NCBI RefSeq assembly: GCF_030815975.1 | Contig: NZ_JAUSXL010000002.1 | Location: forward strand, 3,398,501-3,462,500 | Reading direction: 5' to 3' | Source: Variovorax paradoxus | Lineage (GTDB): Bacteria; Pseudomonadota; Gammaproteobacteria; Burkholderiales; Burkholderiaceae_C | Length of the DNA stretch: 64,000 nucleotides | In this document: positions 1 through 8,501 of the stretch, piece after piece | Layout of the letters: each line of letters begins with the position of its first letter | Numbering within the stretch: position 1 is the first letter of the stretch | Notes under the pieces: generated by a model | Databases searched by the model: none | The model's input: the letters and a program-made list of their open reading frames with translations, nothing else | Told to the model about the DNA's origin: nothing | Made by a program: the position numbers and the translations under genes

Positions 1-656
1 CGCGTCTCGAGGCCAGCCGCCTCGGCCGCGCCGGCCTGCCAGGCGGCGCCCGCGTAGTCCGCATGCGCTTCCGAGAACACGAATTCGTCCGCGCCCAGTC
101 CCGCCTGCTGCGCGAGCCAGCTCACGAAAGCCGCCGACCATGGCGTGTCGATCGCCGCCACGCGGTTCACCGCGGTGGCCATCGCGCGCAGCTCGGCCGC
201 GTCGAGGCCCTGGTCCGGCCCCACGCCCAGTCCCTGCAGGTGCGAGGCGCTGGCCTGGTTGAGCGCCTGCTGCAGCAGCGTGCGGTCGGCTGGCTGCAGC
301 GCGCCGAAGCGCACCAGCGACGGCAGCGGAGTGCGAGGTTGCGCTACCGCCTCCCAATAGCCGAGCACGCGCTGCCACGGCGCGGGGGCTGCGAGCGTGG
401 GACGCGAATCCTCGGCCTCTGAACGGCCGGGCTCGACGAGCCGCCCTTCGGCGTCCATCGTCTGTGCGCCGAAGGCTTCGTGCTCGCGCTGCGCGGCGTC
501 GGCCATCGCAAGGGCACGCGCGGGTGGCGGCGTCCGCACGGCGGTGTCCAGGCATGCCGATTCGGCCGCGGCAGCTGCCGATGCGAGCAGAAGCACCGCG
601 GCCGCCGCCAGCGTGCGCGCCGGTGGCCCAGGAAAGAATGATGAAGAAGGCAGCAT
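1..656 (-). CDS. DUF2272 family protein, 3' end cut by the window edge
   Basis: From the ATG at 656 the minus strand stays open to the window edge, giving about 218 residues with no stop, so the C-terminal part is missing. Residues roughly 14–31 form a hydrophobic, alanine-rich segment that looks like a signal peptide or membrane anchor. Near residue 168 there is a TPWSAAFVSW block followed by a segment containing S-E-A-H-A-D-Y. These resemble the conserved core of DUF2272 proteins, whose fold suggests a peptidoglycan- or amidase-related role that is not established. The gene is read away from sauT and lies 58 bases downstream of its stop on the same strand. The function is unknown and the family call comes from pattern recognition only. 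Confidence 0.6.
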   Translation of the reverse strand, partial: MLPSSSFFPGPPARTLAAAAVLLLASAAAAAESACLDTAVRTPPPARALAMADAAQREHEAFGAQTMDAEGRLVEPGRSEAEDSRPTLAAPAPWQRVLGYWEAVAQPRTPLPSLVRFGALQPADRTLLQQALNQASASHLQGLGVGPDQGLDAAELRAMATAVNRVAAIDTPWSAAFVSWLAQQAGLGADEFVFSEAHADYAGAAWQAGAAEAAGLET

Positions 657-714
657 GTCGTGCGCAGCATAGCCAGGCCAGAGCGATGCGGCAGTGCCCA
701 CACGGCCGCCGCCG

Positions 715-2235
715 TCATGCCCCGAACAGCGGCAGCAGCTTCAGGCGCTGCACTTTGCCAGACGGGCCTCGCGGCAGGTCGGTGACAAAGCGGTAGTGGC
801 CCGGCGCCTTGTAGCGGCCGAGCGTGTCGGCGCAGAAGGCGCGCAGTTCGTCCTCAGTGCAGGCGCAGCCTTCGCGCAGCACGATGCACACGCCGATCTC
901 CTGGCCGTAGTGGCGGTCGGGCACGCCGACGGCCGCCGCCTCGAGCACCGCGGGATGCCGCAGCAGCGCCTCGTCGATCTCGCGCGGCGCGATGTTCTCG
1001 CCGCCCTTGATGATCAGCTCCTTGATGCGGCCGGTCACGAAGAAGAAGCCATCCGCATCGCGGTGGCCGAGATCGCCGGTGCGCAGCCATCCATCGGGCG
1101 TGAAGCTCGCGCGCGTGGCTTCGTCGTTCTTGTAGTAGCCGCGCATCACGTTGGCGCCGCGGATCGCCAGCTCGCCGGTCGTGCCGTCGGGCACCTCGGC
1201 CAGCGCGGCGTCGATGACCCGCGCCTCGCAGCCCGAGGCGCGGCCCACCGAGCCCAGCTTGCGCAGCGCGGGGTCGAGCGGGTTGGAGAAGGACGGCGCC
1301 GCGGTTTCGGTGAGCCCCATGGTTTCGACGATGCCGATGCCGAACTTCTGCTCGAAGGCGCGGTGGTGCTCCGGCGGCAGCGCGGCCGATGCCGAGCGGC
1401 AGAAGCGGATGGACGCGGTCTGTGCGGGCCGCGGCTCTTCGCCTTCGAGCAGGTACGAGATCATGGTGGGCACCACGTTGATCCAGCTGCACCCCGTGCC
1501 CGACGCCTGCTCCCAGAAGCGGCCGGCCGAGAACTTCGGTGGCATCGCGAGGCTGCCGCCATGGGCGAGCGGCGCGAGCATGGTCACGGCGAAGGCGTTG
1601 ATGTGATAGAGCGGCAACACGGCCAGCACGCGGTCGGTGGGCTGCAGCGCGTGCTCGGCGCTGATCGCATGCGCGTTGGCCGTGAGGTTGCCCTGCGTGA
1701 GCATCACGCCCTTGGGCATGCCGGTGGTGCCGGAGGTGTACATCAGCAGGGCCACGTCGCCGGCCGCGGGTTGCGGCGTTTCCTCGTCGGGCGGTGCCTG
1801 CGCCTCGCCCGGCAGTGCATCGGCGTCGGGGCTGGCGACCAGCACCTCGACCGGCCGGCCGATGCCTTCGAGCATCGCGCGCACGCGTGCTTCCCATTCG
1901 GGCGCGACACACACCACGCGGCAATCCGAATGTGCGAGCACGTAGCGCATCTGCTCGGGCTGCGACAGCAGGTTGACCGGGTTCACGCACAGGCCGCCGT
2001 GCATGGCGCCGAGCAGCACGCGCAGCGTCTGCAGCCCGTTGGGCATGACCACCGACACCGTGTCGCTCGGCCGCGCGCCATGCGCGCGCAGCACCGCCGC
2101 CACCGTGCGGCAGCCGCGCGCGAGCTCGCCGAAGCCGATGCTTCTGCGTCCGCTCTCGGTGGACAACGCATACACCGCCTGCGGCTGCGCCGCCGCCTGC
2201 AGCTCGATCAGTTCATGAACGGTGGAGGCCGCCAC
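715..2235 (-). CDS. sauT: Acyl-CoA ligase, probable sulfoacetate–CoA ligase (SauT-like)
   Basis: This is an AMP-forming acyl-CoA synthetase of 506 residues. The adenylate-binding signature YTSGTTGMPKG lies near residue 165. A later GWLRTGDLG block, a GRIKELIIKGGENI block and a C-terminal PSGKVQR lysine motif complete the family set. In this context the expected reaction is sulfoacetate + CoA + ATP to sulfoacetyl-CoA + AMP + PPi, feeding SauS directly upstream. I chose the GTG at 2235, two bases after the sauS stop, because homology starts right there and the spacing implies translational coupling; no good ribosome site is visible. Membership of the ligase family is clear. The substrate is inferred from the neighbouring sauS and the nearby xsc, and another short acid is possible. 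Confidence 0.75.
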   Translation of the reverse strand: MAASTVHELIELQAAAQPQAVYALSTESGRRSIGFGELARGCRTVAAVLRAHGARPSDTVSVVMPNGLQTLRVLLGAMHGGLCVNPVNLLSQPEQMRYVLAHSDCRVVCVAPEWEARVRAMLEGIGRPVEVLVASPDADALPGEAQAPPDEETPQPAAGDVALLMYTSGTTGMPKGVMLTQGNLTANAHAISAEHALQPTDRVLAVLPLYHINAFAVTMLAPLAHGGSLAMPPKFSAGRFWEQASGTGCSWINVVPTMISYLLEGEEPRPAQTASIRFCRSASAALPPEHHRAFEQKFGIGIVETMGLTETAAPSFSNPLDPALRKLGSVGRASGCEARVIDAALAEVPDGTTGELAIRGANVMRGYYKNDEATRASFTPDGWLRTGDLGHRDADGFFFVTGRIKELIIKGGENIAPREIDEALLRHPAVLEAAAVGVPDRHYGQEIGVCIVLREGCACTEDELRAFCADTLGRYKAPGHYRFVTDLPRGPSGKVQRLKLLPLFGA

Positions 2236-2237
2236 GT

Positions 2238-3680
2238 TCAGCCCGCACCGTACTCGGCGAAGAAGGCGCCGAAGATGTCGTCCTCGCTCGGCACCCGTTC
2301 CGGAATCGGCCGCGACACGCGCGTGATGTTCAGGTAGTGCCGCAAGGTCATGTTGTCGGAGAAGTTGTTCTTGCCCCAGGTGCCGCAGCCCATCGACAGC
2401 GAGAACGGCAGGCCGTTGTCGAAGCTGCCGCCGGTGGCGATGCAGTGCGCCTGGTCGACGATCACGCGCGACACCGGCAGCGTGAGGCCGAGCGTCAATG
2501 CACGCTCGGGCACCGTGCTGTGCAGGCCGACCGAATGGCCTGCGCCTTCGTAGGCGTAGATGCGTGCGACCGTGGCGGCGGCTTCGTCGAAATTGCGTGC
2601 GGAATAGATCGCCAGCACCGGGCTCAGTTTCTCGCCCGAGAACGGATGCTCGTGGCCCACGCCGTCCTCGGCCACCATGAGGATGCGCGGATCCCTCGCC
2701 GCAATGGCCAGCCAGCCCTCGCGGTTGGCGCCGTCGAGGGCGGCCGCGCGCTCGGCGATCACGCGCGCCGACTGGCCGATGACGGCGGCCGAGAGCTTGC
2801 CATCGGGCCACATCAGCGACTGCAGCGTGGCCTTCTGCGCGGCCGCGAGCATGAATGCGCCGCGGTCCTTCAGCGCCGAGAGCATCCGGGCGCGCACCGC
2901 GTCCACGATCACCAGGCTGTTCTCCGACGAGCAGCTGGTCGCGTTGTCGAAGGTCTTGGACAGCAGGATGCGATCGGCCGCCGCGTTCACGTCGGCCGTT
3001 TCGTCGACGATGCCCGCCACGTTGCCCGCCCCCACGCCGAAGGCCGGCGTGCCGCTGGCGTAGGCCGCGCGCACGTTGGCCTGCGAGCCGGTCGCCACCA
3101 CCAGGTCGCACAGGCGCATCAGCTCGGCCGTCGACTGCTTGTTGACCGGTGACGGCAGCAGCTGCACCAGGTCGCGCGGCGCGCCGATGCGGTCGAACTG
3201 CGCGTGGATGAATTCGATCAGCCGCGCCGCCGTCGACCAGCCCTTGGGCGAGGGCGCGACAATGACCGCGTTGCGCCCCTTGAGCGCGTTGATGATCTTG
3301 TTGGCCGGCGTGGCGCCCGGGTTGGTGGACGGCGTGACCGCGCACACCACGCCCACGGGCCGCGCGATCTCGACGATGCCGCGCGCCGGGTCTTCGGAGA
3401 TCACGCCCACCGAGCGCGCGCCGCGCAGGTCGCGCAGCAGGCCGAAGGTCTTGCGGTGGTTCTTGCGCACCTTGTCTTCGACGTTGCCCACGCCCGTGTC
3501 GGCCACCGCCAGCTCGGCCAGTTCGCGGTTGCGCGCCGGCTCGATGATGGCCCAGCCCGCGGCGACCACGGCGGTGTCGACCTGCGCCTGCGACCAGGTT
3601 TCGTAGATGCGCTGTGCGGCGCGCGCGCGCGCCACCAGCTCGGCGATGGGGGAGGAGGGGGAATGGTTTTCCATGTGCAT
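2238..3680 (-). CDS. sauS: Acylating sulfoacetaldehyde dehydrogenase (SauS-like)
   Basis: This 480-residue protein belongs to the CoA-dependent acylating aldehyde dehydrogenase family. The catalytic cysteine is Cys250 in NATSCSSENS. A VTPSTNP cofactor-binding segment lies near residue 115, and the C-terminal GGSFDNGLPFSLSMGCGTWG region is typical of this family. The inferred role is NAD(P)H-dependent reduction of sulfoacetyl-CoA to sulfoacetaldehyde in the cytoplasm, the second step of sulfoacetate degradation. It sits between a TctC receptor gene (12 bases upstream) and the acyl-CoA ligase. Acetaldehyde or another aldehyde could be the substrate. The pairing with a ligase and the Xsc gene nearby favour sulfoacetaldehyde. 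The start is ATG at 3680; a second ATG lies two codons in. Confidence 0.8.
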   Translation of the reverse strand: MHMENHSPSSPIAELVARARAAQRIYETWSQAQVDTAVVAAGWAIIEPARNRELAELAVADTGVGNVEDKVRKNHRKTFGLLRDLRGARSVGVISEDPARGIVEIARPVGVVCAVTPSTNPGATPANKIINALKGRNAVIVAPSPKGWSTAARLIEFIHAQFDRIGAPRDLVQLLPSPVNKQSTAELMRLCDLVVATGSQANVRAAYASGTPAFGVGAGNVAGIVDETADVNAAADRILLSKTFDNATSCSSENSLVIVDAVRARMLSALKDRGAFMLAAAQKATLQSLMWPDGKLSAAVIGQSARVIAERAAALDGANREGWLAIAARDPRILMVAEDGVGHEHPFSGEKLSPVLAIYSARNFDEAAATVARIYAYEGAGHSVGLHSTVPERALTLGLTLPVSRVIVDQAHCIATGGSFDNGLPFSLSMGCGTWGKNNFSDNMTLRHYLNITRVSRPIPERVPSEDDIFGAFFAEYGAG

Positions 3681-3692
3681 GCCTGTTTGCAG

Positions 3693-4685
3693 TCAGTCCA
3701 CTTTGATGCTGGCCTCTTTCGCAAGCTTCTGCCAGCGCACGAGTTCCGTGGCCACCACCTTGCCCAATTGCTCCGGCGTGCCGCCGACGCCTTCGCTGCC
3801 CTGCGCCAGCAGCTTGTCGCGGATCTCCGGTTCCTTGACCACCGTGTTGATCACGCGGTTGAGCTTGTCGATGGTGGGCTGCGGCGTCTTCGCGGGCACG
3901 AACACCGCGTACCAGGAGTCGACGTCGAAATCGGCAATGCCCGCTTCCTGCATCGTGGGCACGTCGGGAAAGGCGGCGCTGCGCCGGGTGGTCGACACCG
4001 CCAGCGCCTTGAGCTTGCCGGCCTTCACGAACTGCGCGGCCGCGGGAATCGACACCCACAGCAGCGGCACCTGCCCGCCCATCACGTCGGTCACGGCCGG
4101 GCCGCCGCCGCGGTAGGGGATGTGCGTCATCTGGGTGCCGGTGCGCAGCTTCAGCAGCTCGCCCGCCAGGTGCCCGGGAGAGCCGTTGCCCACCGAGGCG
4201 AAGGACAACGATCCCGGCTTGGCCTTGGCGAGCGCCACCAGTTCAGCCACCGTGTTGGGCGCGAACTGCGTGTTGGCCACCAGGATCTGCGGCAGCGAGG
4301 CCACCAGCCCCACGGGCGCGAAGTCTTTCGCGGTGTCGAACGAGAGCTTGGCGTAGATCGCCGGGTTGATGGTGTGCGAAGACAGCGTGAACAGCACCGT
4401 GTAGCCGTCGGGTGCGGCCTTGGCCGCGATCTCGGTGCCGATGGAGCCGGCCGCGCCGCCGCGGTTGTCGATGAGCACCTGCTGGCCGAGCAGCGCCGAG
4501 AAGCGCTCCTGCACGATCCGCGCGATCACGTCGGTGCCGCCGCCGGGCGGGTACGGAACGATGAGCCTGATCGGCTTGTTCGGGTAGTCGGTGCCGTTTT
4601 GCGCCTGCGCAGCAAAAGGCGCGGCCAGGGTGGCGACCGCCAGCAGCGCGGCGCGCAGCCAGGGGGCGGGGAACAACAGCTTCAT
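3693..4685 (-). CDS. Bug/TctC-family periplasmic substrate-binding protein
   Basis: This 330-residue protein has an N-terminal signal peptide (hydrophobic to about residue 28, cleaved after an AQA motif). The mature part opens with YPNKPIRLIVPYPPGGGTD, the standard Bug-receptor start. Such proteins bind small carboxylates in the periplasm and normally hand them to a TctA–TctB permease, but no TctA or TctB gene is present in this window. Its place in the iclR–tctC–sauS–sauT operon suggests sulfoacetate or a related sulfonate as ligand; this is inference. The start ATG at 4685 overlaps the iclR stop in an ATGA arrangement, so the two are translationally coupled. Confidence 0.85.
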   Translation of the reverse strand: MKLLFPAPWLRAALLAVATLAAPFAAQAQNGTDYPNKPIRLIVPYPPGGGTDVIARIVQERFSALLGQQVLIDNRGGAAGSIGTEIAAKAAPDGYTVLFTLSSHTINPAIYAKLSFDTAKDFAPVGLVASLPQILVANTQFAPNTVAELVALAKAKPGSLSFASVGNGSPGHLAGELLKLRTGTQMTHIPYRGGGPAVTDVMGGQVPLLWVSIPAAAQFVKAGKLKALAVSTTRRSAAFPDVPTMQEAGIADFDVDSWYAVFVPAKTPQPTIDKLNRVINTVVKEPEIRDKLLAQGSEGVGGTPEQLGKVVATELVRWQKLAKEASIKVD

Positions 4686-5494
4686 TCGAGTCTCCTTCTC
4701 CTTGTGGTGGATGCCGGCAGCGGCGCCGAGGCCGGCACCGGGCTTGCCCGGTAGCCCAGCGTGACGCTCGCGTCGCGCGCGCAGGCCAACAGGCGGTCGG
4801 CCAGTCCGCGCGCCTGCGTCCGCGCGAAGCGGATCGAGGGCACGCTCATGCCGACGGCCGCGACCGCCTCGCCGCGCGCGTTGAACACCGGCACGCCGAG
4901 ACCGCAGACGCCCAGGCGCCATTCCTCGCGGTTTTCCGCATAGCCGCGAACGCGCGTGCGTTCGAGTTCCGAGAGAAGTGCATCGAAGCTGGTGATGCTG
5001 TTCTTCGTGTGCGCCGTGAGCGTGCCGAGGCGCTCGTGCAGCGCGGAAAGATCCGGCGCGGCCGCGGCGAGCAGGGCCTTGCCCGAAGCCACGCAATACG
5101 CCGCCGCCCGCCCGCCGACGCGCGAATAGGCGGCCACGGGCAGGGGACTGTCGAACTTGTCGAGGTAGACGATCTCGGCGCCGTCGAGCACCGCAAGATG
5201 GATGGTCTCGCCGGTCTGCTGTGCCAGCGCGGCGAGGTGCGGCCGCAGCAGCGAGCCCATGTCGGTGGCCTCGGACACCAGCGCGCCCAGCTCGAACAGG
5301 CGCAGGCTCGGGCGGTAGGCGCTGGTGGCCGGGTCCTGCACGGCCCAGCCGCAATCGACCAGGGTCTGCAGCGTGCGGTGCGCATTGCTGCGCGCCATGC
5401 CGAAGGCCTGGGCCAGGTCGGTGACGCGGCAGTCGCGCTGTTGCCGCGTCATCCATTCGATGGCGGCAAGGCCTTTGGCGAGGGTGGAATCCAT
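4682..5494 (-). CDS. IclR-family transcriptional regulator (sauST operon)
   Basis: A 270-residue IclR-type protein. The N-terminal winged helix-turn-helix covers about residues 1–65, with the recognition segment around MARSNAHRTLQTL. The IclR effector domain follows, including a GRAAAYCVASGKALLA segment characteristic of the family. It is the first gene of the iclR–tctC–sauS–sauT operon, so it probably controls its own expression along with the transport and ligase genes in response to sulfoacetate or a CoA derivative. Alternating GTTCC/GGAAC half-sites lie 13 bases upstream of its start at 5507–5531 and are the likely operator. The C-terminal tail is arginine-rich and low in complexity. Confidence 0.85.
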   Translation of the reverse strand: MDSTLAKGLAAIEWMTRQQRDCRVTDLAQAFGMARSNAHRTLQTLVDCGWAVQDPATSAYRPSLRLFELGALVSEATDMGSLLRPHLAALAQQTGETIHLAVLDGAEIVYLDKFDSPLPVAAYSRVGGRAAAYCVASGKALLAAAAPDLSALHERLGTLTAHTKNSITSFDALLSELERTRVRGYAENREEWRLGVCGLGVPVFNARGEAVAAVGMSVPSIRFARTQARGLADRLLACARDASVTLGYRASPVPASAPLPASTTRRRRLE

Positions 5495-5506
5495 GAGGCT
5501 TTAGAT

Positions 5507-5531
5507 GTTCCGAATATTGGAACGTTGTTCC
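5507..5531. promoter_or_regulatory. Candidate IclR operator: alternating GTTCC/GGAAC half-sites
   Basis: The segment reads GTTCC, 7 bases, GGAAC, 3 bases, GTTCC. The first pair forms a 17-base near-palindrome (5507–5523). The second pair, GGAAC-GTT-GTTCC (5519–5531), is perfect. It lies just upstream of the iclR start codon at 5494. A TTGACA box on the minus strand at 5575–5570 could be the matching −35 element. Binding by the adjacent IclR protein is inferred from position and symmetry. Confidence 0.5.
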
Positions 5532-5620
5532 TGGATATGAGACGCAATGTTTGGACTGATCGTCCGGTTTGTCAATCGGGGACTTGGATGTAGGTCTAAA
5601 CGTTTCAGGTCTTGCTTTTT

Positions 5621-5712
5621 TTCAGGGCGCGTGCACAGGCCACCGGGTACTCCCCTCCGCGCGGGGGACATTCGCGGAGCAAGGTACCCCGTCGGCGGGA
5701 GCGCGCCCTGAA
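5621..5712. repeat. GC-rich palindromic intergenic element
   Basis: This element is bounded by a perfect 11-base inverted repeat (5621–5631 TTCAGGGCGCG and 5702–5712 CGCGCCCTGAA). Inner complementary stretches include GGTAC blocks and a CCTCCGCG/CGCGGAG pair. It lies between the convergent-looking 3' end of cobT and the 5' side of the IclR operon. Its form suggests a dispersed interspersed repeat, which would need a genome comparison to confirm. It could fold into a long RNA hairpin and help end transcription. Confidence 0.5.
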
Positions 5713-5744
5713 CAGCAGCGCCCCGATAGACCACAGACAGTCAA

Positions 5745-7496
5745 TCAGCGCCTGTGCCGCCCCGCCATCAAATCAATCACTTCGCGGAAGATCGTGTTAC
5801 CGGTAGACGTTGCAAGGTCGAGCACATGGCTGCGGCTGTAGTACGGACTCAGGTCGAGGCCGACCCCAACACCCGCGATCTCGATGTCGCCGCGCTGCTC
5901 CTGCCGCGCCACCACGTCGCGCAGGTGATGGTCGAGGTAGTGCGCGTCGTTGGCCAGGTGCGTGGCGCTGTCCATCGGCGAACCGTCGGAAATCACCAGC
6001 AGCAGCTTGCGCGCCTCCGGCCGCTGGCGCAGGCGCGCGCAGGCCCAGTCGACCGCCTCGCCGTCGATGCCTTCGCGGAACAGGTCGGCCTTCAGCAGCG
6101 CGGCCATCGCCGGGCGCGCGCGGCGCCAGGGCGTGGCGGCGGCCTTGAAGACGATGTGGCAGCGCTCGTTGAGGCGGCCGGGGTGAGCGGGTTTGCCGGC
6201 GCGCACCCACTCGCGCTGCGCACGGCCGCCATTCCAGGCGCCGGTGGTGAAGCCCAGCACCTCGCTGGCCGCGCCGGCCTGCTCGAGCGCGCGTGCGAAC
6301 ACGTCGGCCATCATCGCGACCGATTCGGCATGCTCTTTCATCGAACCCGAGCAGTCGATCAGGAACGTCACGATGCAGTCGGCCGCCGGCTCCATGCGTT
6401 CGGTCCGGAACAGGCGGCGCTCGGTCGGCGAGGCCACGAGTTGCGCGAGCCGGCGGCCGTCGATCAGGCCTTCCTCTTGGCCGCCGTCCCAGCCGTCGCG
6501 CGTGGGGTCGGCCAGCAGCGCGCGCAGCTCGCGCGCCAGGCGGGCGATGTTCACGCCCTGCGCGGCGATGCGGCGGTCGAGCTTCTCGCGGTGGCCGGCG
6601 AGCACCTCCCTGCGCGCGAGCGCGGCGGCGTCGTGTTCGCGGTCGTAGGCGGCGGTGAAGACGCGGTAGGCGCCGCCCGCGTCGTCAAGCACGGCGCTGC
6701 GGCCCGATTCGGCGGTGGTGAAGCGCTCGATGATCTCCTGGTCCATGTCGGCGACGAGGCTGAAGACGCTGCGCTTGTCGTCCACATGCGGGTCGCGCGC
6801 GGCCTCGCTTTCGCCTCCGGCCTCGTGCAGCATCGCGGCCACGGTGCGCGCGATCGACAGCGCATGCACCGCATAGGCCGCCTGGTCGGCACGGTCGCGG
6901 CGTAGGCCGGCCAGCTGGTGGCCGATCAGCGGCGCGAGCGCGAAGCGCGTGGCTTCGAGCATGTCCTCGGTTTCTTCCACCACCTGCTGGCCGCTCACGC
7001 GGGCGCGGCAGATCTGCGCCACGGCATAGAGCAGCAGGCCGCGCGCGGTGTCGGTCAGCCCCGAATGGTGGAAGGCCAGCGACCACTGTTCATGGCGATG
7101 CCGAAGGTTGCGGCGCATGCCCGCCATGATGTCGGGCACCATCGCTTCGGCGCGGAACTGCTCGAACATTTCGAACAGCATGCGCTCGACCGGATCCCCG
7201 GGCCGCAGGCTTTCGTGCAGCGCGGCATCGGATGCCGTGAGCCGCAGCGCCAATCCGTCGGCCACGCCGCGAAACGAGGCGAAGTCGTCGATCTCGGGCG
7301 AGGGATGCAGGTGCGGTGCGAACCACGGCAGCGCCACGCGGCCGCGATGCAGGCGCCGGCCGCGAAAGTGCAGGTCGCGCTCGCCGCTGAGGGCGCGCAC
7401 CACGCCCGCGCAGAGTTCGGCCACCTGTTCCTCCTGCCGCACGCGGCGCTGCATGGCGCTGGCAGATGCAGTGGCGGGGGCAGGCGCGTCGGTCAT
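5745..7496 (-). CDS. cobT: CobT-like VWA-domain protein (orphan cobaltochelatase subunit homologue)
   Basis: This 583-residue protein has an N-terminal CobT-type helical region. A C-terminal von Willebrand factor A domain carries the metal-ion-dependent adhesion motif DCSGS (within FLIDCSGSMKEH) and a later LLLVISDGSPMD segment. In aerobic cobaltochelatase, CobT forms a chaperone-like complex with the AAA+ ATPase CobS and works with CobN to insert cobalt into the corrin ring. No cobN or other cobalamin gene lies in this window. The start ATG at 7496 overlaps the cobS stop (ATGA), so the two are translationally coupled. The sulfonate locus around it makes a role in activating another metalloprotein or enzyme possible, but that is speculation. 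Confidence 0.8.
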   Translation of the reverse strand: MTDAPAPATASASAMQRRVRQEEQVAELCAGVVRALSGERDLHFRGRRLHRGRVALPWFAPHLHPSPEIDDFASFRGVADGLALRLTASDAALHESLRPGDPVERMLFEMFEQFRAEAMVPDIMAGMRRNLRHRHEQWSLAFHHSGLTDTARGLLLYAVAQICRARVSGQQVVEETEDMLEATRFALAPLIGHQLAGLRRDRADQAAYAVHALSIARTVAAMLHEAGGESEAARDPHVDDKRSVFSLVADMDQEIIERFTTAESGRSAVLDDAGGAYRVFTAAYDREHDAAALARREVLAGHREKLDRRIAAQGVNIARLARELRALLADPTRDGWDGGQEEGLIDGRRLAQLVASPTERRLFRTERMEPAADCIVTFLIDCSGSMKEHAESVAMMADVFARALEQAGAASEVLGFTTGAWNGGRAQREWVRAGKPAHPGRLNERCHIVFKAAATPWRRARPAMAALLKADLFREGIDGEAVDWACARLRQRPEARKLLLVISDGSPMDSATHLANDAHYLDHHLRDVVARQEQRGDIEIAGVGVGLDLSPYYSRSHVLDLATSTGNTIFREVIDLMAGRHRR

Positions 7497-8476
7497 TCGC
7501 GCGGTCCCGACAGCTCGTGCGACTCCTTCAGTTCCTGGTCGAAGCAGCGCTGGAAGTATTCGGCCACCAGGGGCCGCTCCGCGTCGTCGCACTTGTTGAC
7601 GAAGGACAGCCGAAACGCGAGTGCCGGGTCCTTGAAGATCTCGACGTTCTCGGCCCAGGTGATCACGGTGCGCGGCGACATCAGCGTCGAGAGGTCGCCG
7701 GCCGCGAAGCCCTTGCGCGTGAGATCGGCTACGGCCACCATCGATGCGACCAGCGTGCGGCCCGCGTCGCCCGCCAGCGACGGCACGCGCGCCTGCACGA
7801 TCGCGATCTCTTCGCCGGCCGGCAGGTAGTTGAGCGAAGCGACGATGTTCCAGCGGTCGATCTGTGCATGGTTGAGCCGCTGCGCGCCGTGGTACAGGCC
7901 GTTGAGGTTGCCCAGCCCCACTGTGTTGGCGGTGGCGAACAGGCGGAAGAAGGGATGCGGGCGCAGCACCTTGTTCTGGTCCATCAGCGTGAACTTGCCG
8001 TCCCGCTCCAGGATGCGCTGGATCACGAACATCACGTCGGGCCGGCCCGCGTCGTACTCGTCGAACACCAGCGCCACCGGCCGCTGCAGCGACCACGGCA
8101 CGATGCCTTCCTGGAACTCGGTGACCTGCTGGCCCTCGCGCAGCACGACCGCGTCCTTGCCCACGAGGTCGAGCCGGCTGATGTGGCCGTCGAGGTTCAG
8201 GCGCACGCAGGGCCAGTTCAGCCGCGCCGCCACCTGTTCGATGTGGCTCGACTTGCCGGTGCCGTGCAGCCCCTGCACCATCACGCGCCGGTCGCGCATG
8301 AAGCCCGCGAGGATGGCGAGCGTCACGTCGGGGTTGAAGCGGTAGACCGCATCCACTTCGGGCACGTGGTCGTCGCGTTCGCTGAAGGCGGGCACCTGCA
8401 GCTCGGTGTCGATGCCGAACACCTCGCGCACGCTCAGCATGCGGTCGGGCCGAAGGTCTGCGATGTCGATCGTCAC
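7493..8476 (-). CDS. cobS: CobS-like AAA+ ATPase (MoxR-type, orphan cobaltochelatase subunit homologue)
   Basis: A 327-residue AAA+ ATPase closely resembling CobS of the aerobic cobalamin pathway. The N-terminus has the EVFGIDTELQVPAFSERDDH block seen in CobS. A Walker A motif (GLHGTGKSS) and a Walker B motif (PVALVFDEYDAG) follow, then an ATANTVGLG sensor segment. The GTG at 8476 was chosen because the CobS-like homology begins there; an upstream ATG at 8536 would run back into the iclR gene. It lies 25 bases downstream of the IclR regulator that is divergent to xsc, so it is probably co-transcribed with that regulator and with cobT. Without cobN nearby, whether it serves cobalamin synthesis is open. 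Confidence 0.82.
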   Translation of the reverse strand: MTIDIADLRPDRMLSVREVFGIDTELQVPAFSERDDHVPEVDAVYRFNPDVTLAILAGFMRDRRVMVQGLHGTGKSSHIEQVAARLNWPCVRLNLDGHISRLDLVGKDAVVLREGQQVTEFQEGIVPWSLQRPVALVFDEYDAGRPDVMFVIQRILERDGKFTLMDQNKVLRPHPFFRLFATANTVGLGNLNGLYHGAQRLNHAQIDRWNIVASLNYLPAGEEIAIVQARVPSLAGDAGRTLVASMVAVADLTRKGFAAGDLSTLMSPRTVITWAENVEIFKDPALAFRLSFVNKCDDAERPLVAEYFQRCFDQELKESHELSGPRE

Positions 8477-8501
8477 GGTGGGCTTTCGGGAATGGTGGGG
8501 G

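Noticed and set aside
715..4059. A single 1114-codon minus-strand reading frame covering sauT and the upstream gene region
   Set aside because: It is a chance open frame through the real sauS and tctC genes; only its last third is the true ligase.
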